The notes under the pieces: generated by a model
Told to the model about the DNA's origin: nothing
Seen by the model: the letters and a program-made list of their open reading frames with translations, nothing else
Database searches by the model: none
Assembly: GCA_023405815.1 (NCBI GenBank)
Contig: JAEXXM010000023.1
Span: forward strand, 1-18,644
Source: Pseudomonadota bacterium
GTDB lineage: Bacteria; Pseudomonadota; Alphaproteobacteria; Rhizobiales; Hyphomicrobiaceae
Length of the DNA stretch: 18,644 nucleotides
Direction: 5' to 3'
Position numbers and translations under genes: made by a program
In this document: positions 6,500 to 15,367 of the stretch, piece after piece
How positions within the stretch are numbered: position 1 is the first letter of the stretch
Layout: every line of letters begins with the position of its first letter

Positions 6500-7225
6500 C
6501 TACTGCTTCGGAGCCTCGGCCGGCGTCTCTGCCGGCGTCGCAGGAGCGGCGGGCTCCGCAGCCGGAGGCGTCGCGGCAGGCGTTTCCGCCGGCGCACCCT
6601 CAGGCTTCGGCGCCATCGCGTCCTTGGCCGCGTCGTAGGCTTCCTTCGTCGCCTCGCCCGCCTTTTCCAGCGCCGGCTTCACGCTCTCCTCGTAGGTCTT
6701 CTTCGCCGCTTCCTCGGCGCGCTGCAGCGCCGGCCCGGCCTCTTCCTTCGCCTTCTCGTAGGCGTCCTTCGCCGTCACCGAGCTCTTGTCGGAAAGCTCC
6801 TTCGCCTTCTCGATGGCGCGGTCGATGAGCGACTTCGGCGGCTGCTTGCGCTCGAACGCCGGCAGCGCGTCGAGCGTCTCCTTCGTCGCCTGCGGCAGCG
6901 AGACGATCACGACGCCGCTCTCGTTCTTGATCTGCAGCGCGGGGAGGGCGACTCCGACGCGCTTCTCGCCGAAGCCGGCAAAGCCGCCGACGCCGATGAT
7001 CACGCCCTGCACCTGGTTGTTGGCATCGAGGATGAGATCCTCGACGTCGCCGACGATCGCGCCTTCCGAGTTGTGAACCTTTGCCCCGAGCAGAAGGTCC
7101 TTGGCGAGATACTGCCCCTCGCCCTGCGTGGTGAGGAACACGTCCGACGGGGTGGCCGTCTGGGCGAAAACCGGCAGCGAAAAGAGCGCCGCCGCGGCCG
7201 CCAGGGCCAACACACCTTTATGCAT
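6500..7225 (-). CDS. Exported PRC-barrel protein with Ala/Lys-rich helical and Pro/Ala-rich tails
   Basis: A 241-residue protein. Residues 1-21 (MHKGVLALAA... PVFA|Q) are a signal peptide, so it is likely periplasmic. Residues ~38-110 read as a PRC-barrel domain: AKDLLLGAKVHNSEGAIVGD, then VEDLILDANNQVQGVIIGVG, a six-strand-type pattern. Residues ~131-206 are a long Lys/Glu/Ala helix with an AKxAYEKAKEEA rhythm, similar to LEA-like or coiled-coil stretches, and the end (207-241) is Pro/Ala repeats. PRC-barrel proteins with a signal peptide are common in Rhizobiales, and none has an agreed function; a link to envelope stress is only a guess. The ATG at 7225 has AGGAGAG 4-6 bp upstream on the reverse strand; longer frames reach 7408 but lack this site. 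It is transcribed divergently from gyrA and has its own terminator. Confidence 0.82.
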   Translation of the reverse strand: MHKGVLALAAAAALFSLPVFAQTATPSDVFLTTQGEGQYLAKDLLLGAKVHNSEGAIVGDVEDLILDANNQVQGVIIGVGGFAGFGEKRVGVALPALQIKNESGVVIVSLPQATKETLDALPAFERKQPPKSLIDRAIEKAKELSDKSSVTAKDAYEKAKEEAGPALQRAEEAAKKTYEESVKPALEKAGEATKEAYDAAKDAMAPKPEGAPAETPAATPPAAEPAAPATPAETPAEAPKQ

Positions 7226-7453
7226 AAATCTCTCCTGTCGTTTCATTCGGGCCCACATCGGGTGCCCGTCGCCCGCACCCTTGATTAACCATGTGGGGCG
7301 CGGCGCAGGATGTAGGCTCAGACTATGACGGCCACAAGTCGAATCGAGCCCAAATCGCGCTATTCCCGGCGCTCTCCGGCAAGCGCCGATAAGCGCATGA
7401 TTTTGCAAGTGAAATTATGGGGTTGAGAACCCTGCCGCATAGCGTCGCGCACG

Positions 7454-7483
7454 TTGCGCCCGCGCTGCCCGATGGGCTATCTT
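7454..7483 (+). promoter_or_regulatory. Weak candidate promoter for gyrA
   Basis: TTGCGC (7454-7459) and TATCTT (7478-7483) lie 18 bp apart, 74 bp upstream of the chosen gyrA start. Matches to the sigma-70 consensus are three and four of six, so this is weak. The rest of the 331-bp gap between the divergent PRC-barrel and gyrA starts holds the hairpin at 7505-7531 and nothing else I can identify. Confidence 0.3.
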
Positions 7484-7504
7484 AAGAGCAGATTCTGATG
7501 CTCT

Positions 7505-7531
7505 CGACGCACGCTCAAAAGGCGTGCGTCG
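7505..7531 (+). other. Hairpin immediately upstream of gyrA
   Basis: CGACGCACGC (7505-7514) pairs exactly with GCGTGCGTCG (7522-7531) around TCAAAAG. It covers the upstream in-frame GTG at 7524, which argues that this GTG is not the start and that the hairpin belongs to the gyrA leader. No T-run follows, so it is not a standard terminator. Confidence 0.6.
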
Positions 7532-7556
7532 CGCTTTGAAGCGGACAACAAAAATC

Positions 7557-10330
<2,774 letters not shown>

Positions 10331-10334
<4 letters not shown>

Positions 10335-10541
10335 ACGAGGCTAAAGCAAAGGCTCTGGTCGCCGAGTATCTGACGTGGGGCGAATGCTTCAATCTCCTGA
10401 CTGTCGTTCGAGTTGCCGGAGGAGGATGCGAAGGCGCTGCGCGGGGCCACAGCTGAAGCTGAGTTTGCTCCCTACGACGGCCTCGTAACGATGGTTACGA
10501 AGGAGTTCCCCGAGCTCGGGCCGCGGCAGGACGAGAGCTAA
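10331..10541 (+). pseudogene. Frameshifted small ORF overlapping the gyrA stop
   Basis: GTG 10331-10333 overlaps the gyrA stop in GTGA, the arrangement used for translational coupling. It starts MNEAKAKALVAEYLTWGECFNLLTV. In that frame the sequence then degrades to a short end, but from TTC 10407, one base out of phase, it continues as FELPEEDAKALRGATAEAEF and then APYDGLVTMVTKEFPELGPRQDES to TAA 10539-10541. The two parts together look like one ~70-residue charged, helical protein, with a +1 shift near 10400-10407. I do not recognise the family. It may be a pseudogene, a sequencing slip or two unrelated frames; no slippery heptamer is evident. Confidence 0.45.
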
Positions 10542-10564
10542 CGCTCGGGCGCGAGCCGTTAGCT
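10536..10564 (+). terminator. Hairpin after gyrA, possible terminator
   Basis: AGCTAACG (10536-10543) pairs with CGTTAGCT (10557-10564), and inside it CTCG pairs with CGAG around GGCG with one bulged C (10556), giving 12 base pairs. It includes the TAA of the frameshifted ORF. There is no T-run, so termination would be inefficient or Rho-assisted. Confidence 0.45.
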
Positions 10565-10592
10565 GGGTCCTCGGCATAAAGCCGAGGATGAC
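10564..10592 (-). repeat. Dispersed repeat, short copy between gyrA and the Crp/Fnr gene
   Basis: TGGGTCCTCGGC, ATAAA and GCCGAGGATGAC form a hairpin (stem 10569-10575 with 10581-10587). Apart from the loop it matches the unit at 6390-6418. It directly abuts the preceding hairpin and lies downstream of both convergent genes. Confidence 0.65.
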
Positions 10593-10612
10593 AATGTGGG
10601 GCAATCGCAGCG

Positions 10613-11353
10613 TTACGCGCGGGCGGCGTGCAGGGCCTGCAGCGTGGCCGCGACAGGGCTGACGCTGGCCAGCGCATCCCACGCCGGAAGCACCGTATGC
10701 CCGTTGCGCGCATGCTGCAGAAGCCCGCGCGCCTTGAACCGCGAGGTGATGCGGCTGAGCGTGTCGGGGTTCAGCGCCAAGTAGTCGGCAATGTCGGTGC
10801 GCGACAGCGGAACGTCGAACGATACGCCGCCGGCGCCTTGGGCGCCGAGGCGCAGCCCGAGCTCGACCAAAAGCGACGCAAAGCGTTCATCGCCGCTGAG
10901 AGCACCGACGATCGAGCCGTGCAGCGTCGCGCGAGCGTGCTGCTCGGCGAGTCGCCGCTGCACCAGCGCGCTCTGGTCCGCGCTCGCCGCAACGAGGGTA
11001 TCGAAGCTGCGTGCCGGAAGCCGCCAGACTTCCGTGACGCTCAGCGCCGTAAGCGTCAGCCCCGGAAGATCGGGTACCAGCGACCGGCGGATGATGTCGC
11101 CGGGATAGAAAAGCTCGAGAAGCTGGCGGTGCTTGCCCGGAGCCAAGGCTTCGATGCCGAGCATTCCGGTACGGACAATATAGACCGACTCGGCCGGAGC
11201 CGGATCGAGGGCGAGGCGCTGGCGCCGGCGCGCGCGAACGGGAGTGGCGTGCTCACGAAATGCCGCCTCCGATTCGCCGTTCCGGCCGCCCGCGCGCTGG
11301 GAGGGATGATGCTGGCTCACGGATGCCCGCAATGTGTTGTCGAGAATTGTCAT
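10613..11353 (-). CDS. Crp/Fnr-family transcription regulator without cysteines
   Basis: A 246-residue DNA-binding regulator. Residues ~35-125 form a cyclic-nucleotide-type beta-barrel, with VYIVRTGMLGIEAL and LLELFYPGDII. A long dimerisation helix covers ~126-150, and residues ~180-226 are the winged helix-turn-helix, VPLSRTDIADYLALNPDTLSRITSRFKARGLL. The recognition helix has Asp197-Thr-Leu-Ser200-Arg201, where Fnr/FixK usually have Glu-x-x-Ser-Arg. No Cys occurs anywhere, so it cannot carry the Fnr-type Fe-S cluster and is closer to FixK/Dnr-like members; the signal is unknown. ATG 11353 lies 36 bp from a Fnr-like box; GTG 11320 is an alternative start, and a TTG at 11374 is less likely. 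It is divergent from the ompW gene, which points to that gene and itself as targets. Confidence 0.85.
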   Translation of the reverse strand: MTILDNTLRASVSQHHPSQRAGGRNGESEAAFREHATPVRARRRQRLALDPAPAESVYIVRTGMLGIEALAPGKHRQLLELFYPGDIIRRSLVPDLPGLTLTALSVTEVWRLPARSFDTLVAASADQSALVQRRLAEQHARATLHGSIVGALSGDERFASLLVELGLRLGAQGAGGVSFDVPLSRTDIADYLALNPDTLSRITSRFKARGLLQHARNGHTVLPAWDALASVSPVAATLQALHAARA

Positions 11354-11388
11354 GAAATGAATTCTGCCCGGCAACCGCCCCTCGATGC

Positions 11389-11402
11389 TTGATCCTGGTC
11401 AA
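11389..11402. promoter_or_regulatory. Fnr/FixK-type box upstream of the Crp/Fnr gene
   Basis: TTGATCCTGGTCAA matches the TTGAY-N4-RTCAA palindrome bound by Fnr, FixK and Dnr regulators. It is centred 42 bp upstream of the ATG at 11353 of the divergent Crp/Fnr gene. That is close for an activator site, so autorepression fits better unless translation starts at GTG 11320. Confidence 0.6.
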
Positions 11403-11454
11403 AGTCGTTACGCCTGCGACGAAGCGTCGGCGCGGCCAAGCAACTCGGCTTCCT

Positions 11455-11468
11455 TTGAGCGGCGTCAA
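11455..11468. promoter_or_regulatory. Second, weaker Fnr/FixK-like box
   Basis: TTGAGCGGCGTCAA has the outer TTGA and TCAA halves in the right spacing, but G instead of T/C at the fifth position. It lies 53 bp from the first box and 187 bp upstream of the ompW start. Plausible only because of its neighbour. Confidence 0.35.
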
Positions 11469-11514
11469 CCAACTCGTGGCGAGGCGGCAACAGCGCAAAC
11501 GCGACCCGCAGAAT

Positions 11515-11530
11515 CCTGACGTCGGTCAGG
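11515..11530. promoter_or_regulatory. Palindrome upstream of ompW
   Basis: CCTGAC-GTCG-GTCAGG is a perfect 6-4-6 inverted repeat, 125 bp before the ompW start. Its TGAC/GTCA core has the geometry of a Crp/Fnr-family operator but not the TTGA arms. It could be an operator for another regulator or chance. The remaining sequence in this 301-bp gap shows nothing else. Confidence 0.3.
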
Positions 11531-11654
11531 TTTGTCCGGCAATATTCCCTCGTCGATTCACAGGTTTACGGGGAGCTTGTGCACATCGATGTGGTCCAGA
11601 ATCTTCGAGCGCCGTGGGGGCGTGAGAGCGGGACCGGGGAATAGGGGCACCGAA

Positions 11655-12344
11655 ATGCAAGCAAAGACGATAGCGCTTGGTCTGGCCGCGTTGTTGGCGG
11701 GCGCGGTGATGGCACTGCCCGCTCAAGCCGGCGACAGCAACGGCAACATGCAGGTGAAGCTGGGTGTGACCGGGCTCATCTTTGATGACGAGACGACGGG
11801 GACGACGCCGGCTGGCCTTGGCCAAGCGGAAGTGAATGACACCGTCATTCCAACGCTGATGCTCAACTACTACCTCACGAAGAACTGGTCGGTTGAGCTC
11901 TTCTGCTGCTTCGCCCAGCTCAACGTGCACGGTGAGTCGGGCGCCCTTGGCGGACTGGGCAAGCTGGCCTCCACGTGGGTCTTCCCGCCCATGCTGACGG
12001 CGCAGTACCACTTCGACGGAATGGGTGCCTTCAAGCCGTATGTCGGCGCCGGCGTCCAGTACATCCACTACTTCGACGAGTCGTCGAATCGCGCTGGCAC
12101 CACTGTAGACTTCGACGACAGCTGGGGCTTTGTCCTGCAGGCCGGCACCGATATCGACCTAGGCGGCGGCTGGTCGATCGGTCTCGACGCCAAGAAGGTC
12201 TGGGAGGATACCACGCTAACATATAGCGACGGTGTCGTCGCCGAGCATGACCTCGATCCGTGGGTCCTGACGGCGAACCTCGGCTACCGCTTCAATCTCT
12301 CGGACATCTTCGGTGCGCGCACTGAGGCCGTTCCGCTGAAGTAA
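11655..12344 (+). CDS. ompW: OmpW-family outer membrane protein
   Basis: A 229-residue outer-membrane eight-strand beta-barrel protein of the OmpW family (PF03922), which forms a narrow hydrophobic channel. Residues 1-25 are a signal peptide, MQAKTIALGL...LPAQA|G. Family features include VIPTLMLNYYLTKNWSVELF near residue 60, GAFKPYVGAGVQYIHYF, a closing DIDLGGGWSIGLDAKKVW and LDPWVLTANLGYRF near the end. After NLGYRF there is an unusual 16-residue extension instead of the usual terminal aromatic residue, which may affect barrel assembly signalling. The start is ATG 11655, with AGGGG at 11643-11647 upstream. In E. coli ompW is activated by Fnr; here the gene is divergent from a Crp/Fnr regulator and two Fnr-like boxes lie between them, which suggests oxygen- or redox-linked control. 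Confidence 0.88.
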   Translation: MQAKTIALGLAALLAGAVMALPAQAGDSNGNMQVKLGVTGLIFDDETTGTTPAGLGQAEVNDTVIPTLMLNYYLTKNWSVELFCCFAQLNVHGESGALGGLGKLASTWVFPPMLTAQYHFDGMGAFKPYVGAGVQYIHYFDESSNRAGTTVDFDDSWGFVLQAGTDIDLGGGWSIGLDAKKVWEDTTLTYSDGVVAEHDLDPWVLTANLGYRFNLSDIFGARTEAVPLK

Positions 12345-12367
12345 ACCGAAGCCCCGGCGACGGTTGC

Positions 12368-12398
12368 AAGGGCCCGGCTTTGCCGGGCCCTTTTGTTT
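12368..12398 (+). terminator. Rho-independent terminator of ompW
   Basis: AAGGGCCCGGC (12368-12378) pairs perfectly with GCCGGGCCCTT (12382-12392) around TTT, followed by a T-rich end, TTGTTT. It begins 24 bp after the ompW stop and separates it from coaD. Confidence 0.9.
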
Positions 12399-12494
12399 AC
12401 GCGCATGCTATAGCGATATACGGCGGCCGTCGGCGCGTTCTGTTGATGCGCCCCTACAACTCGACGCGGCCAAGCTCGTGACTTGATACGCTCT

Positions 12495-12992
12495 ATGAAA
12501 CGCATCGGCTTCTATCCCGGCTCGTTCGACCCCGTGACGCTCGGGCATACCGACGTCATCGCCAGAGCCTGCCGTCTCGTCGACCGGCTGGTGATCGGCG
12601 TTGGAACGCACGACACCAAGCGGCCGCTGTTCACGGTTGCCGAGCGCCTCGACATGCTGGCTTCCGAAACAGAATCGATCGCCAAGGCGACCGGCACCCT
12701 CATCGAGATCGTCACCTTCGACGGCCTTGCCGTCGACGCCGCCCGCGAATCGGGCGCCGCCGTGATCGTGCGCGGGCTGCGCGATGCCACCGACTTCGAC
12801 TATGAAGTGCGTATGGCCGGCATGAACGGCGCCATGGCCCCCGGCGTCGAGACGGTCTTCCTCGCCGCCAGTCCATCGGTTGCGCACATCGCCGCCAACC
12901 TCGTGCGCCAGATTGCTGAAATGGGAGGCGACGTCTCTCCCTTCGTGTCCCCGGCTGTCGCCGCACTGCTCAGCGCCAAGGCAAACACCTGA
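12495..12992 (+). CDS. coaD: Phosphopantetheine adenylyltransferase
   Basis: CoaD joins 4'-phosphopantetheine and ATP to dephospho-CoA, the fourth step of coenzyme A synthesis, in the cytosol. The 165-residue length is normal. The nucleotidyltransferase motif is GSFDPVTLGH (residues 9-18), with Thr15 and His18 of the TxGH signature. The substrate-site segment is RGLRDATDFDYE (93-104). The C-terminal IAANLVRQIAEMGGDVSPFV (132-151) corresponds to the ISSxxVKE ATP-binding turn, with Ala-Asn for two Ser; related substitutions occur in Rhizobiales. ATG 12495 is chosen over TTG 12483 as it gives the family's usual start, MKRIGFYPGSFD; no strong Shine-Dalgarno is visible. It follows the ompW terminator and may be transcribed with the PPIase genes downstream. 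Confidence 0.96.
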   Translation: MKRIGFYPGSFDPVTLGHTDVIARACRLVDRLVIGVGTHDTKRPLFTVAERLDMLASETESIAKATGTLIEIVTFDGLAVDAARESGAAVIVRGLRDATDFDYEVRMAGMNGAMAPGVETVFLAASPSVAHIAANLVRQIAEMGGDVSPFVSPAVAALLSAKANT

Positions 12993-13114
12993 CGCAACAC
13001 CGTCCTCGGCGCCGACAAAGTTGCGCCGCCCGGACAGAGCAGTAAGAATGCGCGCCCAGCGGACGCCGCCTTGCGCCGCCGCCAAGGCTCTCAGCAAAGC
13101 AACGGAGGGACACC

Positions 13115-13663
13115 ATGCGGATGTTGACCTGCCTTGTTCTGGCAATCTTTGCGATCGCCGGAACGGCCTGCTCCGATCAGCAGAAAGCCGCAAGTGCCGA
13201 TGGCGACACGCTGGTGATCGAGACCAAGCACGGCAAGGTGCTGATCAAGCTGCGCCCCGACCTCGCGCCGCAGCACGTCGAGCGGGTCAAGACGCTCGCC
13301 AAGGAGGGTTTTTTCGACGGTCTGAAGTTCCATCGCGTGATCGACGGCTTCATGGCCCAGACCGGCGACCCCTCGGGCACCGGTGCCGGCGGCTCCAACT
13401 ATCCCGACCTGCCCGCCGAGTTCTCACAGGAGCCCTATAAGCGCGGCACTGTTGGCGCAGCGCGCACCGCCGATCCGAACAGCGCCAACAGCCAGTTCTT
13501 CATCTGCTTCACCGACACGGGCTGTTCCAGCCTCACGGGCCAGTACACGGTCTGGGGACAGGTCATCGATGGCATGGGTGCCGTCGATCAGATCGCCAAG
13601 GGCGAGCCGCCGGCCATCCCCGACATCATGGAGAAGGTCTACCTCCAGTCCGACGCCAAGTGA
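13115..13663 (+). CDS. Exported cyclophilin-type peptidyl-prolyl isomerase, possibly a lipoprotein
   Basis: This enzyme isomerises proline peptide bonds and would act on protein folding outside the cytoplasm. The 182-residue protein has a hydrophobic signal (residues 4-18) ending GTAC19SD; Cys19 could be lipidated, though the -3 Gly makes the lipobox imperfect, and cleavage by signal peptidase I is the alternative. The cyclophilin core runs ~31-178. It has FHRVIDGFMAQTGDP (residues 72-86) with the catalytic Arg74 and Gln82, NSANSQFFICF (122-132) and YTVWGQVIDGM (144-154). A loop with Cys137 differs from the paralogue. The start is well supported by GGAGGG at 13104-13109. It lies 122 bp after coaD and is followed by a close paralogue without a signal peptide, an arrangement common in Rhizobiales. 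Confidence 0.93.
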   Translation: MRMLTCLVLAIFAIAGTACSDQQKAASADGDTLVIETKHGKVLIKLRPDLAPQHVERVKTLAKEGFFDGLKFHRVIDGFMAQTGDPSGTGAGGSNYPDLPAEFSQEPYKRGTVGAARTADPNSANSQFFICFTDTGCSSLTGQYTVWGQVIDGMGAVDQIAKGEPPAIPDIMEKVYLQSDAK

Positions 13664-13846
13664 CGGGGCGGCCTGCCCCGCTCAGCCGACGAGCTGCCCG
13701 GCCAGACCGCTTTTCCTGCACGCGACGGCACTGCGCCGGGCCGACGGGCCCCGTGCGGCCTCTCGCCCGCGCCTCGGCATTTGCCTGGGGCCCGCTCAGC
13801 CCCTAAACCCCTAGTCCAACCATTCACCCCCAGCTTGGAGACAACC

Positions 13847-14323
13847 ATGGCGACCCCCGATCCCGAGAACACCCTCCTCATCGAGACGACCAAGGGCCCC
13901 GTGGTCATCGAGCTGCGCCCCGACCTCGCCCCCAAGCACGTGGAGCGCATCAAGACGCTGGCGCGCGAGGGCTTCTACGACGGCATCTCCTTCCACCGTG
14001 TCATCGAAGGCTTCATGGCGCAGACCGGCTGCCCCAAGGGCACCGGCACCGGCGGCTCGAGCTATCCGAACCTCAAGGCCGAGTTCAACGCCGAGCCGCA
14101 CGTGCGCGGCGTTTGCTCGATGGCGCGCGCCCAGAGCCCGGACAGCGCCAACAGCCAGTTCTTCATCTGCTTCGACGACGCAACGTTCCTCGACGGCAAA
14201 TACACCGTTTGGGGCAAGGTCGTTGAAGGCATGGAGAATGTCGACAAGATCAAGCGTGGCGAGCCGGTGCAGAGCCCCGACAAGATGATTTCGGTGAAGG
14301 TGGCGGCCGACGCCAAGGCGTAA
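13847..14323 (+). CDS. ppiB: Cytosolic cyclophilin-type peptidyl-prolyl isomerase
   Basis: A 158-residue cyclophilin of the bacterial PpiB type that catalyses cis-trans isomerisation of Xaa-Pro bonds. It has no signal peptide and is thus the cytoplasmic counterpart of the preceding gene. Active-site motifs are FHRVIEGFMAQTGCP (residues 49-63) with Arg51 and Gln59, NSQFFICFDD (102-111) and YTVWGKVVEGM (119-129). It is clearly a paralogue of its neighbour over the whole core and differs mainly at the N-terminus and in one shorter loop. ATG 13847 has GGAG about 7 bp upstream; longer in-frame starts reach 13781 but would add a segment absent from the family. The 183-bp spacer contains nothing recognisable, and a palindromic repeat follows the stop by 30 bp. 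Confidence 0.94.
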   Translation: MATPDPENTLLIETTKGPVVIELRPDLAPKHVERIKTLAREGFYDGISFHRVIEGFMAQTGCPKGTGTGGSSYPNLKAEFNAEPHVRGVCSMARAQSPDSANSQFFICFDDATFLDGKYTVWGKVVEGMENVDKIKRGEPVQSPDKMISVKVAADAKA

Positions 14324-14353
14324 CTCTAGAATCGAAAATGCTATCCAGCGTTC

Positions 14354-14491
14354 AACCCCTCACCCGGAAGCTCATGCTATTCGCTTCCGACCTCTCCCTC
14401 CGGGAGAGGTTCGGGAGGAGCGCACCTTCTCTCCCAGAGGGAGAGGTCGCGCGAAATTGCGCTATGGCGCGATAAGCGCGGGTGAGGGGTT
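14354..14491. repeat. Palindromic intergenic element, CCCTCACCC/CTCTCCC family
   Basis: A 138-bp unit bounded by 13-bp perfect inverted ends: AACCCCTCACCCG (14354-14366) and CGGGTGAGGGGTT (14479-14491). It contains two hairpins. CCTCTCCC / GGGAGAGG lies at 14391-14409 and CTCTCCC / GGGAGAG at 14429-14445. GCGCG-rich sequence without clear pairing fills the right part. No coding frame is plausible. It belongs to a repeat type I recall as common between genes in Rhizobiales, unrelated to the CATCCCGG family elsewhere in the window. Confidence 0.75.
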
Positions 14492-14518
14492 ATCGATGTG
14501 CGAGGTGAAGGAACAGCC

Positions 14519-14896
14519 ATGCAGACTTGGGGTGCAGCGCTGATTGTCTATGCCGGCCTCGCCGGCGCAATCGGCATCGGGCTTGCGGCCGCAGGTGCGC
14601 ATGGCGCCGACCTTTCCGCTTTGACGACTCCCGCTAATCTGCTCGTCGTGCATGCCGCGGCGGCGGTCGCCATCGTCGCCGTGGCGTTGCGTGTTGCGCA
14701 CCCGGGAGCATTCCTGCTCGCGGCGCTGGTCCTGCTCGCGGGTGTGACCTTGTTCAGTGGCGACGTCGCGCTGAGGACGCTTTCGGGCGCACGCCTGTTT
14801 CCCATGGCGGCGCCGACCGGCGGCACGACCATGATCGTCGGCTGGCTGATCCTCGCGGTCGCCGGCATTTGGGAGCTGCTCGGCCAGCGCAACTGA
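14519..14896 (+). CDS. DUF423 inner-membrane protein
   Basis: A 125-residue membrane protein of the DUF423 family (YgdD/YwdK type), function unknown. Four hydrophobic helices are visible, near residues 8-26, 44-60, 65-84 and 99-118. The family's GA(F)GAHG motif appears as AAGAHG near residues 24-29, and the loop SGARLFPMAAPTGGTTMIVGW matches the conserved PxGGxxFxxGW segment. ATG 14519 is supported by AAGGA at 14508-14512; an in-frame GTG at 14498 lacks such a site. The gene is 21 bp upstream of a YdcZ-type transporter, which in turn overlaps queA, so the three are likely co-transcribed. No evidence ties it to queuosine. Confidence 0.86.
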   Translation: MQTWGAALIVYAGLAGAIGIGLAAAGAHGADLSALTTPANLLVVHAAAAVAIVAVALRVAHPGAFLLAALVLLAGVTLFSGDVALRTLSGARLFPMAAPTGGTTMIVGWLILAVAGIWELLGQRN

Positions 14897-14917
14897 ATGC
14901 GAGCGGAGGTAGGGTCT

Positions 14918-15367
14918 ATGTCGGTGCTGCTCTGGTCGCTTCTCGGCGTCGTCGCGGGCATGCTGATCTCGCTGCAGGCGCCGATCAACGCCCAGCTCGC
15001 ACACGGCCTCGGCATGCCCCTCGCCGCCGCGGCGGCCTCGTTCGTTGCCGGCGCGGTGATGCTGATTGCCGTGACCGTCGTCGTCCAGCAAGCCAGCGGC
15101 ACGACCATCACCTGGAGCGTGCCCCCGCTTTGGATGTTCATCGCCGGCGGCTGCCTCGGCGCCGGCTACATCCTGTGTGCGATCATCCTCACGCCTCGGA
15201 TCGGCACCGCCGCGATGATGGCCTTCGTCGTCTCGGGTCAGCTCATCGCCGGCCTTCTGCTCGACAAGCTCGGCTACTTCGGTCTTGCCGTGCGCGAGCT
15301 GACGCTCGGACGGGTGACCGGCGCCTGCCTCTTGGTCCTCGGCGCACTGCTCATCCGCTTCACCTGA
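14918..15367 (+). CDS. YdcZ-type (DUF606) DMT-superfamily transporter
   Basis: A 149-residue inner-membrane protein with five hydrophobic segments (about 2-20, 32-53, 67-87, 95-115 and 128-147). The opening SVLLWSLLGVVAGMLISLQAPINAQL is the hallmark of DUF606/YdcZ half-size members of the drug/metabolite transporter group, which usually work as dimers, often as pairs. No partner is adjacent, so a homodimer is expected; the substrate is unknown. ATG 14918 is favoured over ATG 14897 because GGAGG at 14905-14909 sits 8 bp before it. The last base of its TGA is the first base of the queA ATG, so queA is translationally coupled to it. Confidence 0.88.
   Translation: MSVLLWSLLGVVAGMLISLQAPINAQLAHGLGMPLAAAAASFVAGAVMLIAVTVVVQQASGTTITWSVPPLWMFIAGGCLGAGYILCAIILTPRIGTAAMMAFVVSGQLIAGLLLDKLGYFGLAVRELTLGRVTGACLLVLGALLIRFT

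Noticed and set aside
6102..6638. Forward frame running from the GIY-YIG remnant into the PRC-barrel region
   Set aside because: It is out of frame with the nuclease motifs and later reads the antisense of the PRC-barrel tail.
12132..12992. Variation in the CoaD ATP-binding turn (IAANLVRQ) as a defective enzyme
   Set aside because: Rhizobiales CoaD proteins commonly vary here (for example ITATLVRQ as I recall), and the TxGH motif and length are normal.
13639..14101. Reverse-strand frames across the cyclophilin pair
   Set aside because: They are shadows of two conserved enzymes and have no motifs.
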